From positions 1 to 64,000 of the forward strand of contig JAYSCT010000002.1 in the NCBI GenBank assembly GCA_041914785.1: a stretch of 64,000 nucleotides of DNA, written 5' to 3'. The stretch's first letter is position 1. Each line of letters opens with the position of its first letter. The stretch is from Pelomonas sp041914785 (GTDB taxonomy: Bacteria > Pseudomonadota > Gammaproteobacteria > Burkholderiales > Burkholderiaceae_C). The position numbers were made by a program, and so were the translations under genes. Below are positions 37,297 to 45,696 of this stretch, piece by piece. The notes beneath the pieces were generated by a model. It saw only the letters and a program-made list of their open reading frames with translations, had not been told where the DNA came from and made no database searches.

Positions 37297-39104
37297 TGAA
37301 GCCCCTGTTCGCCGCGCTGGCGACCTGCCTCGCGCTGGCCGCACCGGCCCGCGCGGCCGAGCCCGCCAAGCCCACCAAGACGCTGCGTTACGCCTTCCGC
37401 ATCGCGGAGACCGGGTTCGACCCGGCGCGCATCTCCGACATCTACTCGCGCACCGTCACGGCGCACATCTTCGAGACGCTGTACGCGTTCGACCCGCTGG
37501 CGCGCCCGCCGCGCCTGGTGCCGCTGCTGGCCGCCGGCGAGCCCGAGGTCAGCGCCGACTACAAGACCTTCACGATCAAGGTCCGCCCGGGCATCTACTT
37601 CGCCGACGACCCGGCCTTCCAGGGCCGCAGGCGCGAGGTCACCGCGGCCGACTTCGTCTACAGCATCAAGCGCTTCGCCGACCCCGCCACCAACGCCCAG
37701 GCCTGGGTGGCGTACGAGGAAAACGGCATCGCCGGCCTGAACGAGCTGCGCGAGCAGGTGCTGAAGTCGAAGAAGCCGTTCCCCTATGACACCGAGATCG
37801 AGGGCCTGAAGGCGCTGGACCGCTACACGCTGCAGGTGAAAACGCGTGCCCCGCGGCCGCGCCTCGTCGAGTCCATCTTCAGCGGCAACGACATCTACGG
37901 CGTCGTCGCGCGCGAGGTCGTCGAGTTCTACGGTGACAAGGTCATGGAGCACCCGGTGGGCACCGGGCCCTTCGTGCTGAAGGAGTGGCGACGCAGCTCG
38001 CAGATGGTGTTCGAGCGCAACCCGACCTACCGCGAGCGCCACTACGAGGCGCAGCCCGCGCCGGGCGACCACGAGGCCGAGGCCATCTACGCGAAGTTCA
38101 AGGGCCGGCGCCTCCCGATGGTGGACCGCGTCGTCGTCGACGTCATCGTGGAGAACCAGCCACGCTGGCTGGCCTTCCTGAACAACGAGCACGACTTCAT
38201 GGAGCGCGTGCCCGAGGAGTTCATCACCCAGGCCGCGCCGGGCGGGCGCATCGCGCCCAGCCTCGCCAAGCGCGGCATGCAGGCGGTGTTCACGCTGGCG
38301 CCGGACATGACCGTGACGTCCTTCAACCTCGACGACCCCGTCGTCGGCGGCGTCACGCCGGACAAGGTCGCGCTGCGCCGGGCCATCTCGCTGGCCTACG
38401 ACGTGCGCAAGGAGATCACGATCGCGCGCCGCGGCCAGGGCGTGCCGGCGCAGTCACCCATCGTGCCCAACACCAGCGGCTACGACCCGGCCTTCAAGAG
38501 CGAGATGAGCGACTACGACCCGCCGCGCGCCAAGGCGCTGCTGGACATGTACGGCTACATCGACCGCGACGGCGACGGCTGGCGCGACCTGCCCGACGGC
38601 AGCCCGCTGGTCATCACGCGCAACACCGAACCCAACTCGCTGAGCCGCGCCATCGACGAGCTGTGGGAGAAGGCGATGCGGGCCGTCGGCATCCGGCTGC
38701 AGATCAAGATCCAGCAGTGGCCCGAGAACCTGAAGGCCGTGCAGGCTGGCAACTACCAGACGTGGCAGGTCGGCTCGACCGCCTCGTCGCCCGACGGCCA
38801 GGAAGCCCTGCAGCGCTACTACGGCCCCGGCGCCGGCACGCAGAACCTGCCGCGCTTTCGCGACGCGCGCTTCGACGCGCTGTACGACCGCATGCAGGCC
38901 CTGCCCGACGGCCCCGAGCGCGACGCGCTGTTCAAGGAGGCCAAGCGCTACGCGGTGACCTACATGCCCTACAAGGTGCATGTGCATCGCATGCTGACCG
39001 ACATCGAGCAGCCGTGGATGAGCGGCTTCCGCCGGCCGCTGTTCTGGAACGATTTCTGGCAGTACGTCGACATCGACGCAGCAAGATCCCGGGCGCGCCC
39101 GTAG
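37296..39104 (+). CDS. Family 5 extracellular solute-binding protein (second paralogue)
   Basis: 602 residues with signal peptide (MKPLFAALATCLALAAPARA). Aligns by eye along its whole length with the upstream gene (TLRYAFRIAETGFDPARISD; FVLKEWRRSSQMVFERNPTYR; DRDGDGWRDLPDGSPLVI), so the two arose by tandem duplication and diverged. Divergence in the central lobe (ENGIAGLNELREQVLKSKKP versus NPRILGLSELRRELMAAKKP) may give two ligand ranges to one transporter. Starts at ATG overlapping the previous stop. Confidence 0.9.
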   Translation: MKPLFAALATCLALAAPARAAEPAKPTKTLRYAFRIAETGFDPARISDIYSRTVTAHIFETLYAFDPLARPPRLVPLLAAGEPEVSADYKTFTIKVRPGIYFADDPAFQGRRREVTAADFVYSIKRFADPATNAQAWVAYEENGIAGLNELREQVLKSKKPFPYDTEIEGLKALDRYTLQVKTRAPRPRLVESIFSGNDIYGVVAREVVEFYGDKVMEHPVGTGPFVLKEWRRSSQMVFERNPTYRERHYEAQPAPGDHEAEAIYAKFKGRRLPMVDRVVVDVIVENQPRWLAFLNNEHDFMERVPEEFITQAAPGGRIAPSLAKRGMQAVFTLAPDMTVTSFNLDDPVVGGVTPDKVALRRAISLAYDVRKEITIARRGQGVPAQSPIVPNTSGYDPAFKSEMSDYDPPRAKALLDMYGYIDRDGDGWRDLPDGSPLVITRNTEPNSLSRAIDELWEKAMRAVGIRLQIKIQQWPENLKAVQAGNYQTWQVGSTASSPDGQEALQRYYGPGAGTQNLPRFRDARFDALYDRMQALPDGPERDALFKEAKRYAVTYMPYKVHVHRMLTDIEQPWMSGFRRPLFWNDFWQYVDIDAARSRARP

Positions 39105-39224
39105 GCTGCCCATCCGCTGATTTCCGCGGCTGCATCCCACCGTTTCGACGGCCTGTCGCAAGCCGCTGGCAGGCACGCCGCGTGCCGATAGGCTTCAGCC
39201 CATCAACACCGACAGGAGCTCGAG

Positions 39225-39554
39225 ATGAACGACGCGGAAGAACTCAACAAGCTGGCCGACCTGCACGCCCGCGGCGTGCTCAGCGACGCGGAGTTCGCGC
39301 AGGCCAAGGCCCGGGTGCTGGGGGGCCACGCCACCGCCGGCCACGGCCCGGCAGCCGGCCCCAACGTCGGCGCCGTCAACGGCCTGCGCCGCGCCCGCGT
39401 GGACCGCTGGCTGGGCGGCGTCTGCGGCGGCATCGCCCGCGCGACGGGGCTGGACTCCTGGGTCTGGCGCCTGATCTTCACGGTGCTGTTCCTGGCCTTC
39501 GGCAGCGGCATACTCCTCTACATCCTCCTCTGGATCTTCGTTCCGGAGGAGTAA
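39225..39554 (+). CDS. PspC-domain protein with N-terminal SHOCT-like motif
   Basis: 109 residues. The N-terminal LNKLADLHARGVLSDAEFAQ is a SHOCT-type short helical motif. The C-terminal half is a PspC domain: VDRWLGGVCGGIARATGL followed by a hydrophobic helix and LLYILLWIFVPEE. PspC proteins sit in the inner membrane and take part in envelope stress sensing; SHOCT motifs help oligomerise. No psp operon partners are adjacent. Confidence 0.87.
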   Translation: MNDAEELNKLADLHARGVLSDAEFAQAKARVLGGHATAGHGPAAGPNVGAVNGLRRARVDRWLGGVCGGIARATGLDSWVWRLIFTVLFLAFGSGILLYILLWIFVPEE

Positions 39555-39675
39555 GCCCACCCCCGAGGCGCTGACGCGCCTCCCCCTCAAGGGGGCGCCG
39601 CTGGCGGCCCGGCAAAGCCGGTTCCGCGGCGGCTGCTGGAGGGGTCGGCCCGGAGGGCCTCCACTGGTTTCATCG
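39555..39675 (+). repeat. Multi-hairpin intergenic element after the PspC gene
   Basis: Starts at the PspC-gene TAA with GCCCACCCC and contains successive short hairpins: GAGGCGC-TGAC-GCGCCTC, CCCCC-TCAA-GGGGG, CCGGC-AAA-GCCGG and GGCCC-GGA-GGGCC. The layout (begins at a stop codon, chain of hairpins) recalls the repeats at 12899 and 26181 but the sequence differs, so it may be a second family. Only one copy is in this window. Confidence 0.5.
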
Positions 39676-39707
39676 GTATGCTGGCTCGACAACGCCGGAG
39701 ACCGCCG

Positions 39708-41321
39708 ATGAAACAGCTCCCAGGCCTCGACGCCAGCTTCCTGTACCTGGAGACGCCGCAGATGCCGATGCACGTCGGCGCGCTGCACCTGCTGGAGCTG
39801 CCGGCCGGCTACGACGGCGACTACGTCGAGGACCTGCGCGAGCACATGCGCACCCGGCTGCCGCTGCTGCCGGCGCTGCGGCGCAAGCTGCTGACGATGC
39901 CGCTGGGCCTGTCCAACCCCGGGTGGGTGGACGCCGAGCCCGACCTCGAGGAGCACATCGTCGAGATCCCGCTGCCCGAGGGCAGCGGCATGGCCGAGCT
40001 GGAGGCGCAGGTGGGCGCGCTGCACCCCGTGCTGCTGGACCGCAGCCGCCCGCTGTGGAAGTTCCACGTCTTCACCGGCCTGGAGCCCGGCCCCGACGGC
40101 CAGGTGCGCGTGGCCCTCTACACGCAGCTGCACCACGCCGCCGTGGATGGCCAGGCCGCCGTCGCGCTGGCGCAGGTCATCCTCGACCTCAGCCCCGAGC
40201 CGCGCGCCATCGAGACGCTGCCCGGGCGCGGCAGGAAGCGCGGCCAGCTGGGCACCGTGGGCCTGCTGCGCACCGCTGTCTCGCAGCAGTGGCAGCAGAC
40301 CGTCAAGCTGGCGCGCGCGCTGCCCGGCGCGGCCGGCGTCCTCGGCAACATGGCCGCCGGCTATGTCGGCGGCGCCGCGGCCGGCAGCGCGGTCGACAAG
40401 CTGCGCGCGCTGCTGGCCGCCGTGTCCGACGCAGCGGCGCAGACGACCGCCGTCGTGCGCGGCAAGACGGCCGTCTCCAGCCTGGGCCCGGCGCCACGCA
40501 CGCGCTTCAACGTGAGCCTGTCCGACACGCGCTCGTTCGCCGGCGTCACGCTGCCGCTGGCCGAGCTGAACCGCGCCCGCAAGCGCCACGGCGCCAGCCT
40601 CAACGACGCGGTGCTGTTCGTCATCGGCGGCGCGCTGCGGCGCTACTTCGCCAAGCACGGCCCGCAGCCGCGCAAGAGCCTCATCGCCGCCGTGCCCGTG
40701 TCCACGCGCGCGGCCGGCGACACCACGTCCAACAACCAGGCCACGATGAGCTTCATGAGCCTGGGCACCCACCTCGCCAACCCGGCCGACCGGCTGGCCC
40801 ACGTGATGGCCTCCAGCCACGCGATGAAGGCGCAGATGACCCAGCTCAAGAGCCTGATGCCCACCGACTTCCCCAGCCTGGGCATCCCGTGGCTGATGCA
40901 GGCCGGCGCCATGCTGTACGGCCGCGCCAAGGTGGCCGAGAAGCTGCCCGTCATCGCCAACGTCGTCATCTCCAACGTGCCGGGCCCGCAGGTGCCGCTG
41001 TACCTGGCCGGTGCGCTGATGCTGAGCAACTACCCCACCTCCATCGCCGTGCACGGCCTGGCACTGAACGTGACGGTGCAGACCTACCACCAGTCGCTGG
41101 ACATCGGCCTGATGGCCTGCGGCGAGGCGCTGCCCGAGACCGCCGAGCTGGCGGCCTATGTCGAGGCGGCCTTCATGGAGCTGCAGGCGCTGCCGGTGGC
41201 CGAGGTGGCGGCCGAGCCGGCGCCGGCCGTGAAGAAGCGCGCACCGGCGAAGAAGGCCGCGGCCAAGCCGGCAGCCGCCAAGAAGGCGCCGGCCAGGCGC
41301 CGCGTGGCCAAGGCGGCGTGA
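39708..41321 (+). CDS. WS/DGAT-family O-acyltransferase with basic histone-like tail
   Basis: 537 residues. The catalytic HHxxxDG motif is present as HHAAVDG (142-148) and the C-terminal domain carries SNVPGPQVPLY (ISNVPGP is a family signature). Such enzymes make wax esters or triacylglycerol from acyl-CoA. After the domain ends (~500) comes a Lys/Ala/Pro-rich tail (KKRAPAKKAAAKPAAAKKAP then ARRRVAKAA) typical of histone H1-like or phasin-like proteins and unusual for this enzyme. GGAG upstream of the ATG fixes the start. Confidence 0.88.
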   Translation: MKQLPGLDASFLYLETPQMPMHVGALHLLELPAGYDGDYVEDLREHMRTRLPLLPALRRKLLTMPLGLSNPGWVDAEPDLEEHIVEIPLPEGSGMAELEAQVGALHPVLLDRSRPLWKFHVFTGLEPGPDGQVRVALYTQLHHAAVDGQAAVALAQVILDLSPEPRAIETLPGRGRKRGQLGTVGLLRTAVSQQWQQTVKLARALPGAAGVLGNMAAGYVGGAAAGSAVDKLRALLAAVSDAAAQTTAVVRGKTAVSSLGPAPRTRFNVSLSDTRSFAGVTLPLAELNRARKRHGASLNDAVLFVIGGALRRYFAKHGPQPRKSLIAAVPVSTRAAGDTTSNNQATMSFMSLGTHLANPADRLAHVMASSHAMKAQMTQLKSLMPTDFPSLGIPWLMQAGAMLYGRAKVAEKLPVIANVVISNVPGPQVPLYLAGALMLSNYPTSIAVHGLALNVTVQTYHQSLDIGLMACGEALPETAELAAYVEAAFMELQALPVAEVAAEPAPAVKKRAPAKKAAAKPAAAKKAPARRRVAKAA

Positions 41322-41326
41322 ACGTC

Positions 41327-41944
41327 ATGGACGATTTCCAAGGCGACCTGGTCTTCTGGGGCTGCGTGCTGCTGGGCGTCATCGCGCTCATCGTGGCCGT
41401 CTTCAAGGCCGACCGGGGCGACGCCGAGTCGATCCTGCAGAAGCGGCTGGCCGCCTACCCCGCCAGCGCCCGCGCCGTCATCCTGCGGGGCAAGCGGCCC
41501 GCGGGCTGGAAGTTGGCGCTGCAAATTTTCGTGATGGTGGCGATCGCGCTCGGCATGCCCAAGCTCCAGACATCCGGCACGCTGTCGCTACTGTGCGAAC
41601 GCTTCGGTGCGGCGCAGACCTCACAGCTGCTGTTGCTGCTGGTCTATCCGGGCCTGCCCATCGGGCTGCTGCTGGCGCTGTCCCCGCTGCTCCTGCAGTC
41701 CGTGCGCATCCTCCGCGGCGGATACGCGCCGCCGCTGGACAGCGTACCGACGCACGACACCATCGCCGTGGCCGGCTGGCGGGCCACGCTGCGCGGCGTG
41801 GTGGGTCTGGTGCTGTTTCCCGTGCTGATCGGGGCGCTTGGCTACAACGCTGCCAGCCTGCGTCAGAGCTTCGACGCCCGCCCCTTGAACGCCGACGCCC
41901 GGTGCCCCGTGGGCAAGCCGCCGGCGGCAGCCCCGCGCCCATGA
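41327..41944 (+). CDS. Hypothetical membrane protein next to the acyltransferase
   Basis: 205 residues, not recognised. Three or four hydrophobic helices: FWGCVLLGVIALIVAVF near the start, IFVMVAIALGM, LLLLLVYPGLPIGLLLAL and GVVGLVLFPVLIGALGY. Soluble loops lie between and the tail is Pro/Ala-rich. A GTG at 41318 overlaps the acyltransferase stop and may be the true start, which would couple the two genes. Confidence 0.6.
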   Translation: MDDFQGDLVFWGCVLLGVIALIVAVFKADRGDAESILQKRLAAYPASARAVILRGKRPAGWKLALQIFVMVAIALGMPKLQTSGTLSLLCERFGAAQTSQLLLLLVYPGLPIGLLLALSPLLLQSVRILRGGYAPPLDSVPTHDTIAVAGWRATLRGVVGLVLFPVLIGALGYNAASLRQSFDARPLNADARCPVGKPPAAAPRP

Positions 41945-42039
41945 GCCCGCGGCCCCGCCGCTGGCGTCGCCCATGCGACACCAGCGCCACGCACCGGCCA
42001 GCGGACAATCGCGACGCTTGAGTTCCCTTTCCCGCCTGC

Positions 42040-42852
42040 ATGCCCGCCTCCCGCTCGCCGCGCGCCCCGCGCCGGCCCACGCCGCCTGACCACGCCCCCG
42101 CAGCAGCGCACGACCTGCGCGCCCCCAATGCCTGGCTGCTGATGCTGGAAGGCCGCGCGCCGTGGGAATACGCCGCGCTGCTGGCCACGCTGCCTTGGAT
42201 GAAGAAGCTCCCCCAGGGCGACGGCCACCCCGTGCTCGTGTTCCCCGGCCTGGGCGCCAACGACCTGACCACCGCGCCGCTGCGCGCGCTGCTCGATTCG
42301 CTGGGCTACGCCACGCAGCCCTGGCAGCAGGGCTTCAACTTCGGCCCGCGCGCCGGCGTGCTGGAGCAGTGCCGCGCCCACCTGCAAGACCTGCACCGCC
42401 GCCATCACCGCAAGGTCAGCCTCATCGGCTGGAGCCTGGGCGGCATCTACGCCCGCGAGCTGGCCAAGGAATGCCCCGAACTGACGCGCTGCGTCGTCAC
42501 GCTGGGCACGCCGTTCACCGGCCACCCGCGCGCCACCAACGCGTGGCGCTTCTTCGAGATGGTCAGCGGCCAGACCGTGGCCGACGACCACGACCTGCTG
42601 GCGCAGATCCGCCAGGCGCCGCCGGTGCCCACCACGTCCATCTACTCCAAGACCGACGGCGTCGTCGCCTGGCGCTGCAGCGTCAACGAGCCGTCACCGC
42701 TGGCGGAGAACATCGAGGTCCAGGCCAGCCACATCGGCCTGGGCGTCAACCCCATCGCGCTGTACGCGCTGGCCGACCGGCTGGCGCAGCCCGAGGGGCA
42801 GTGGCAGCCTTTCGAGCCCAAGGGCGCGCGGCGCTGGTTCTACAAGACCTGA
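42040..42852 (+). CDS. Alpha/beta-hydrolase, lipase/esterase-like
   Basis: 270 residues. The nucleophile elbow is GWSLG (SLIGWSLGGIYAREL), the acid is probably in IYSKTDGVVAW and the histidine in QASHIGLGVNP. The segment HPVLVFPGLGANDLTTAPL is the oxyanion/opening strand. Cytosolic, no signal. Near the WS/DGAT gene, so an ester-hydrolysing role in neutral-lipid turnover is possible. The N-terminal 25 residues are Pro/Arg-rich and may be disordered. Confidence 0.8.
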   Translation: MPASRSPRAPRRPTPPDHAPAAAHDLRAPNAWLLMLEGRAPWEYAALLATLPWMKKLPQGDGHPVLVFPGLGANDLTTAPLRALLDSLGYATQPWQQGFNFGPRAGVLEQCRAHLQDLHRRHHRKVSLIGWSLGGIYARELAKECPELTRCVVTLGTPFTGHPRATNAWRFFEMVSGQTVADDHDLLAQIRQAPPVPTTSIYSKTDGVVAWRCSVNEPSPLAENIEVQASHIGLGVNPIALYALADRLAQPEGQWQPFEPKGARRWFYKT

Positions 42853-42927
42853 CCCCGCCACCGGGCCCGCCGCCCATGGCGCAGGACTTGCTGCACCCGC
42901 CCTGCCCTTTCGTTTGAAGACCCACCC

Positions 42928-43698
42928 ATGCCCTGGACCTTTGCCCACCCGGCGGCCATCCTGCCGCTGCGGCGGCTGTGCCCCCGCTGGCTCTCGCTGC
43001 CGGCCCTGACCCTCGGCGCCATGGCGCCCGACATGAGCTACTACATCGGCATGCACGGCAAGTGGCGCGCGTTCTGCCACACGCCCGAGGGCATCCTCAC
43101 CGCCTGCCTGCCGGTGTGCCTGGTGCTGCTGGCGCTGCTGCTGCGCTTTGCGAAGCCCCTGACCGTGCTGCTGGTCGAGCCGCACCGCGGCCTGGTGCGC
43201 GCGCAGCTGCAGCCGCCACCGCACCCGGTGTGGCGGGCGCTCGCGGTAGCCGTGCTGTCGGTGCTGATCGGTGCGGCCACGCACCTGCTGTGGGACTCGT
43301 TCACGCACGAGGGCCGCTGGGGCGCCGAGCTGCTGCCCGATCTGGAGGAGCCGCTGCTGGAGGGGCTGGACCGGCAGTTCCAGCTCACGCACCTGCTGCA
43401 GCACCTGAGCACCGCCGTGGGCGTGGCGGCGCTGGCCGTCGTGTACCGGCGCGCGCTGCGCCGCCTGCCGCCGGCCGCGCCCGTGCCGCTGGACACGCAG
43501 CGCCGCCGCCTGCTGCTGGCCTGCGCAGCTGTGGCCCTGGCCATCGGGGGCGCCAGCGCCTGGGCGCTGACGCCGGCCACGCTGCCCGCCTACCTGTCGC
43601 ACCGCCTGGTGCGCAGCGTCGTCTGGAGCACCAGCTGCTTCACGGCGGTGCTTGCGATTGCCAGCGCGGTCTGGTGGCGCCGCCACGGCGACGCCTGA
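42928..43698 (+). CDS. DUF4184-family membrane protein
   Basis: 256 residues. Family features are MPWTFAHPAAILPLRR at the start, GAMAPDMSYYIGM and HLLWDSFTHEG. About five or six hydrophobic helices, inner membrane. The function of DUF4184 proteins is unknown; the HP/HxxWD motifs recall metal-dependent membrane hydrolases, but that is only a resemblance. Confidence 0.85.
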   Translation: MPWTFAHPAAILPLRRLCPRWLSLPALTLGAMAPDMSYYIGMHGKWRAFCHTPEGILTACLPVCLVLLALLLRFAKPLTVLLVEPHRGLVRAQLQPPPHPVWRALAVAVLSVLIGAATHLLWDSFTHEGRWGAELLPDLEEPLLEGLDRQFQLTHLLQHLSTAVGVAALAVVYRRALRRLPPAAPVPLDTQRRRLLLACAAVALAIGGASAWALTPATLPAYLSHRLVRSVVWSTSCFTAVLAIASAVWWRRHGDA

Positions 43699-43754
43699 CC
43701 CCGCTTCCACGCCGCCGCGCTTCTCGCGGTAAGGTATCGCCCTCAACCGGACCC

Positions 43755-44360
43755 ATGCCCATGCAACACCACACCCTCGCCGCCGCCGACGACAAGGCCG
43801 CCAAGAAAGAAGCCCCCGAGAAGCAGGAAGAGCAGCTGCTCTTCAAGGGCCGCTACGTGATGATCTTCGGCGAGATCGACGACAAGATGGCCCACGCCAC
43901 CTGCCGCCGCCTGCTGGCGCTGAGCCAGGAATCGGACGCCCCCATCACGCTGCTGATCTCCAGCCCCGGCGGCCACGTCGAGAGCGGCGACGCCATCCAC
44001 GACATGATCCGCTTCGTGCGCGCCCCGGTCACGGTGGTGGGCACGGGCTGGGTGGCCAGCGCCGGCACGCACATCTACCTGGCCGTGCCCAAGGAGCGCC
44101 GCGTCGCGCTGCCCAACACGCGCTTCATGATCCACCAGCCGGCCGGTGGCGCCGGCGGCCAGGCCAGCGACATCGCCATCCAGGCCAAGGAAATCATCCG
44201 CACCCGCGAGCGCATCGCCGCCGTCATCGCCCGCGAGACCGGCCAGCCGCTGGAACGCGTGCGCGTGGACATCGAGCGCGACTTCTGGATGGGCACCGAC
44301 GAGGCCATCGCCTACGGCCTGGTGTCGCGCGTCATCGAGCGCCAGGTCGACCTGGGCTGA
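43755..44360 (+). CDS. ClpP-like ATP-independent or secondary Clp protease subunit
   Basis: 201 residues. ClpP catalytic triad positions are S102 (GWVASAGTHI), H127 (RFMIHQPAGG) and D176 (ERDFWMG), with ISSPGGHVESG forming the oxyanion hole. The nucleophile loop reads ASAG, not the ASMG of housekeeping ClpP, and a charged N-terminal extension (DDKAAKKEAPEKQEEQ) precedes the core. No clpX or clpA neighbour exists, so it is probably a second, specialised ClpP. An alternative ATG lies two codons later. Confidence 0.82.
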   Translation: MPMQHHTLAAADDKAAKKEAPEKQEEQLLFKGRYVMIFGEIDDKMAHATCRRLLALSQESDAPITLLISSPGGHVESGDAIHDMIRFVRAPVTVVGTGWVASAGTHIYLAVPKERRVALPNTRFMIHQPAGGAGGQASDIAIQAKEIIRTRERIAAVIARETGQPLERVRVDIERDFWMGTDEAIAYGLVSRVIERQVDLG

Positions 44361-44376
44361 CCCCGCGCCCGCCCGC

Positions 44377-45273
44377 ATGCAGCTCAGCGCCAACGGCGTC
44401 CGCATCGAGGTCGACATCCGCGGCCCGGCGGACGGCGAGCCGCTGCTGATGATCATGGGCCTGGGCATGCAGCTCATCGCCTGGCCCGACGGCCTGGTGG
44501 ACGAGCTGGTGGCCCGCGGCTTTCGCGTCATCCGCTTCGACAACCGCGACGTGGGCCTGTCCCAGCCCTTCGACGAGCTGGGCCCGCCCAACGTGCCGCT
44601 GGCGGCGCTGCTGCACCTGTTCCACCTGCCCATCAAGGCACCCTACCAGCTGGCCGACCTGGCGCGCGACGCCGTCGGCGTGCTGGACGCGCTGGGCATC
44701 CCGGCGGCGCATGTCTGCGGCGCGTCCATGGGCGGCATGATCGCCCAGCACCTGGGCTTCGCGCATGCGCAGCGCGTGAAGAGCCTGACGCTGATGATGA
44801 CCACCAGCGGCGACCGCAGCCTGCCCAAGGAGAGCCTCAAGGTGCGCCGCGCGCTGCTGTCCCGGCCCCGGCCGGGCAGCACGCCCGAGCAGAAGCTGCA
44901 GAACGTGCTGGACCACTTCGTGGGCCTGTACGGCATCATCGGCAGCCCCGGCTACCCGGCCGACCCCGCGGTGCTGCGCGAGCGCATCGCGCAGGGCGTG
45001 AAGCGCTCGTTCCGGCCGCAGGCGGTGGCGCGCCAGTTGGTGGCCATCGCGGCCGATACCCACCGCGCCGAGCGCGTGTCGCGCATCGCCGCGCCCACGC
45101 TGGTGCTGCATGGCGAGCACGATGCGCTGATCCCCGTCGCCGCGGCACGCGACCTGGCGCGGCGCATCCCGGATGCCAGGCTGGAGATCATTCCCGGCTG
45201 GGGCCACGACCTGCCCGAGCCGCTGTGGCCGCGGCTGGCCGCCGACATCGCCGCCAACGCGGCGCGTGCCTGA
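44377..45273 (+). CDS. Alpha/beta-fold hydrolase
   Basis: 298 residues. Nucleophile GASMGGM (about residue 114-120), acid in LHGEHDALIP and histidine in GWGHDLPEPLW. The sequence pattern (MIMGLGMQLIAWPDGLVDEL, RFDNRDVGLSQ) matches a common proteobacterial hydrolase family of unproven substrate. No signal peptide. It follows the ClpP-like gene by 16 bases. Confidence 0.87.
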   Translation: MQLSANGVRIEVDIRGPADGEPLLMIMGLGMQLIAWPDGLVDELVARGFRVIRFDNRDVGLSQPFDELGPPNVPLAALLHLFHLPIKAPYQLADLARDAVGVLDALGIPAAHVCGASMGGMIAQHLGFAHAQRVKSLTLMMTTSGDRSLPKESLKVRRALLSRPRPGSTPEQKLQNVLDHFVGLYGIIGSPGYPADPAVLRERIAQGVKRSFRPQAVARQLVAIAADTHRAERVSRIAAPTLVLHGEHDALIPVAAARDLARRIPDARLEIIPGWGHDLPEPLWPRLAADIAANAARA

Positions 45274-45276
45274 GCG

Positions 45277-45660
45277 TCAGCGCTGCACGTCCGCCAGCGA
45301 CGCGACGGACTGGTAGGCCTCCAGCGCCTCGCCGAGGTTGGGGCCGCCTTCCATCAGCGCGCGCTTCAGCGCCAACTGCGCGGTCTCGGTCTGCTGCTCC
45401 TGATCCGACACCGTGCCGTCATGGTTGACGTCGGCCGTCACGTGGACGACGCCGGTGGCCACCTTGGCCGTGTCCTGCGAGGCCGCCGCCCGCGCACCGG
45501 CGGCGGACACCGTCACCACGGCGGACGCGACCTCCGGCGCCGCGCGCCGCGCCGGCACGGGCGCCGCAGCCACCCCGGACGGGGAAGCACTGGCGGTGGC
45601 GGTGACGGGAGGCAGCACGGCAGGCAGTGAGAGCAGCGTCAGGTGTTGATCGGCCGCCAC
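45277..45660 (-). CDS. Hypothetical protein with one EF-hand-like loop
   Basis: 127 residues from a GTG start (no ATG available before an upstream stop). The only recognisable part is DVNHDGTVSDQE, a canonical EF-hand calcium loop with D, N, D, G, V and E at the expected positions, followed by a helical segment LALKRALMEGGPNLGEALEAY. The N-terminal half is low-complexity Ala/Val/Pro. It may be a small calcium-binding protein; the start lacks a good ribosome site, so confidence is modest. Confidence 0.5.
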   Translation of the reverse strand: MAADQHLTLLSLPAVLPPVTATASASPSGVAAAPVPARRAAPEVASAVVTVSAAGARAAASQDTAKVATGVVHVTADVNHDGTVSDQEQQTETAQLALKRALMEGGPNLGEALEAYQSVASLADVQR

Positions 45661-45696
45661 GCGGCGAACTTGAGCAGTTTTTTCTGCACGGCGGCG

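Noticed and set aside
34423..37344. Single 973-residue minus-strand frame joining the permease with sequence antisense to the binding-protein gene
   Set aside because: The ribosome site GGGAG and normal permease N-terminus place the start at 35361; the extension is antisense to a real gene.
41218..41320. Lys/Ala-rich repeat region considered as a separate histone-like gene
   Set aside because: It is in frame with and continuous with the WS/DGAT gene, with no start or ribosome site of its own.
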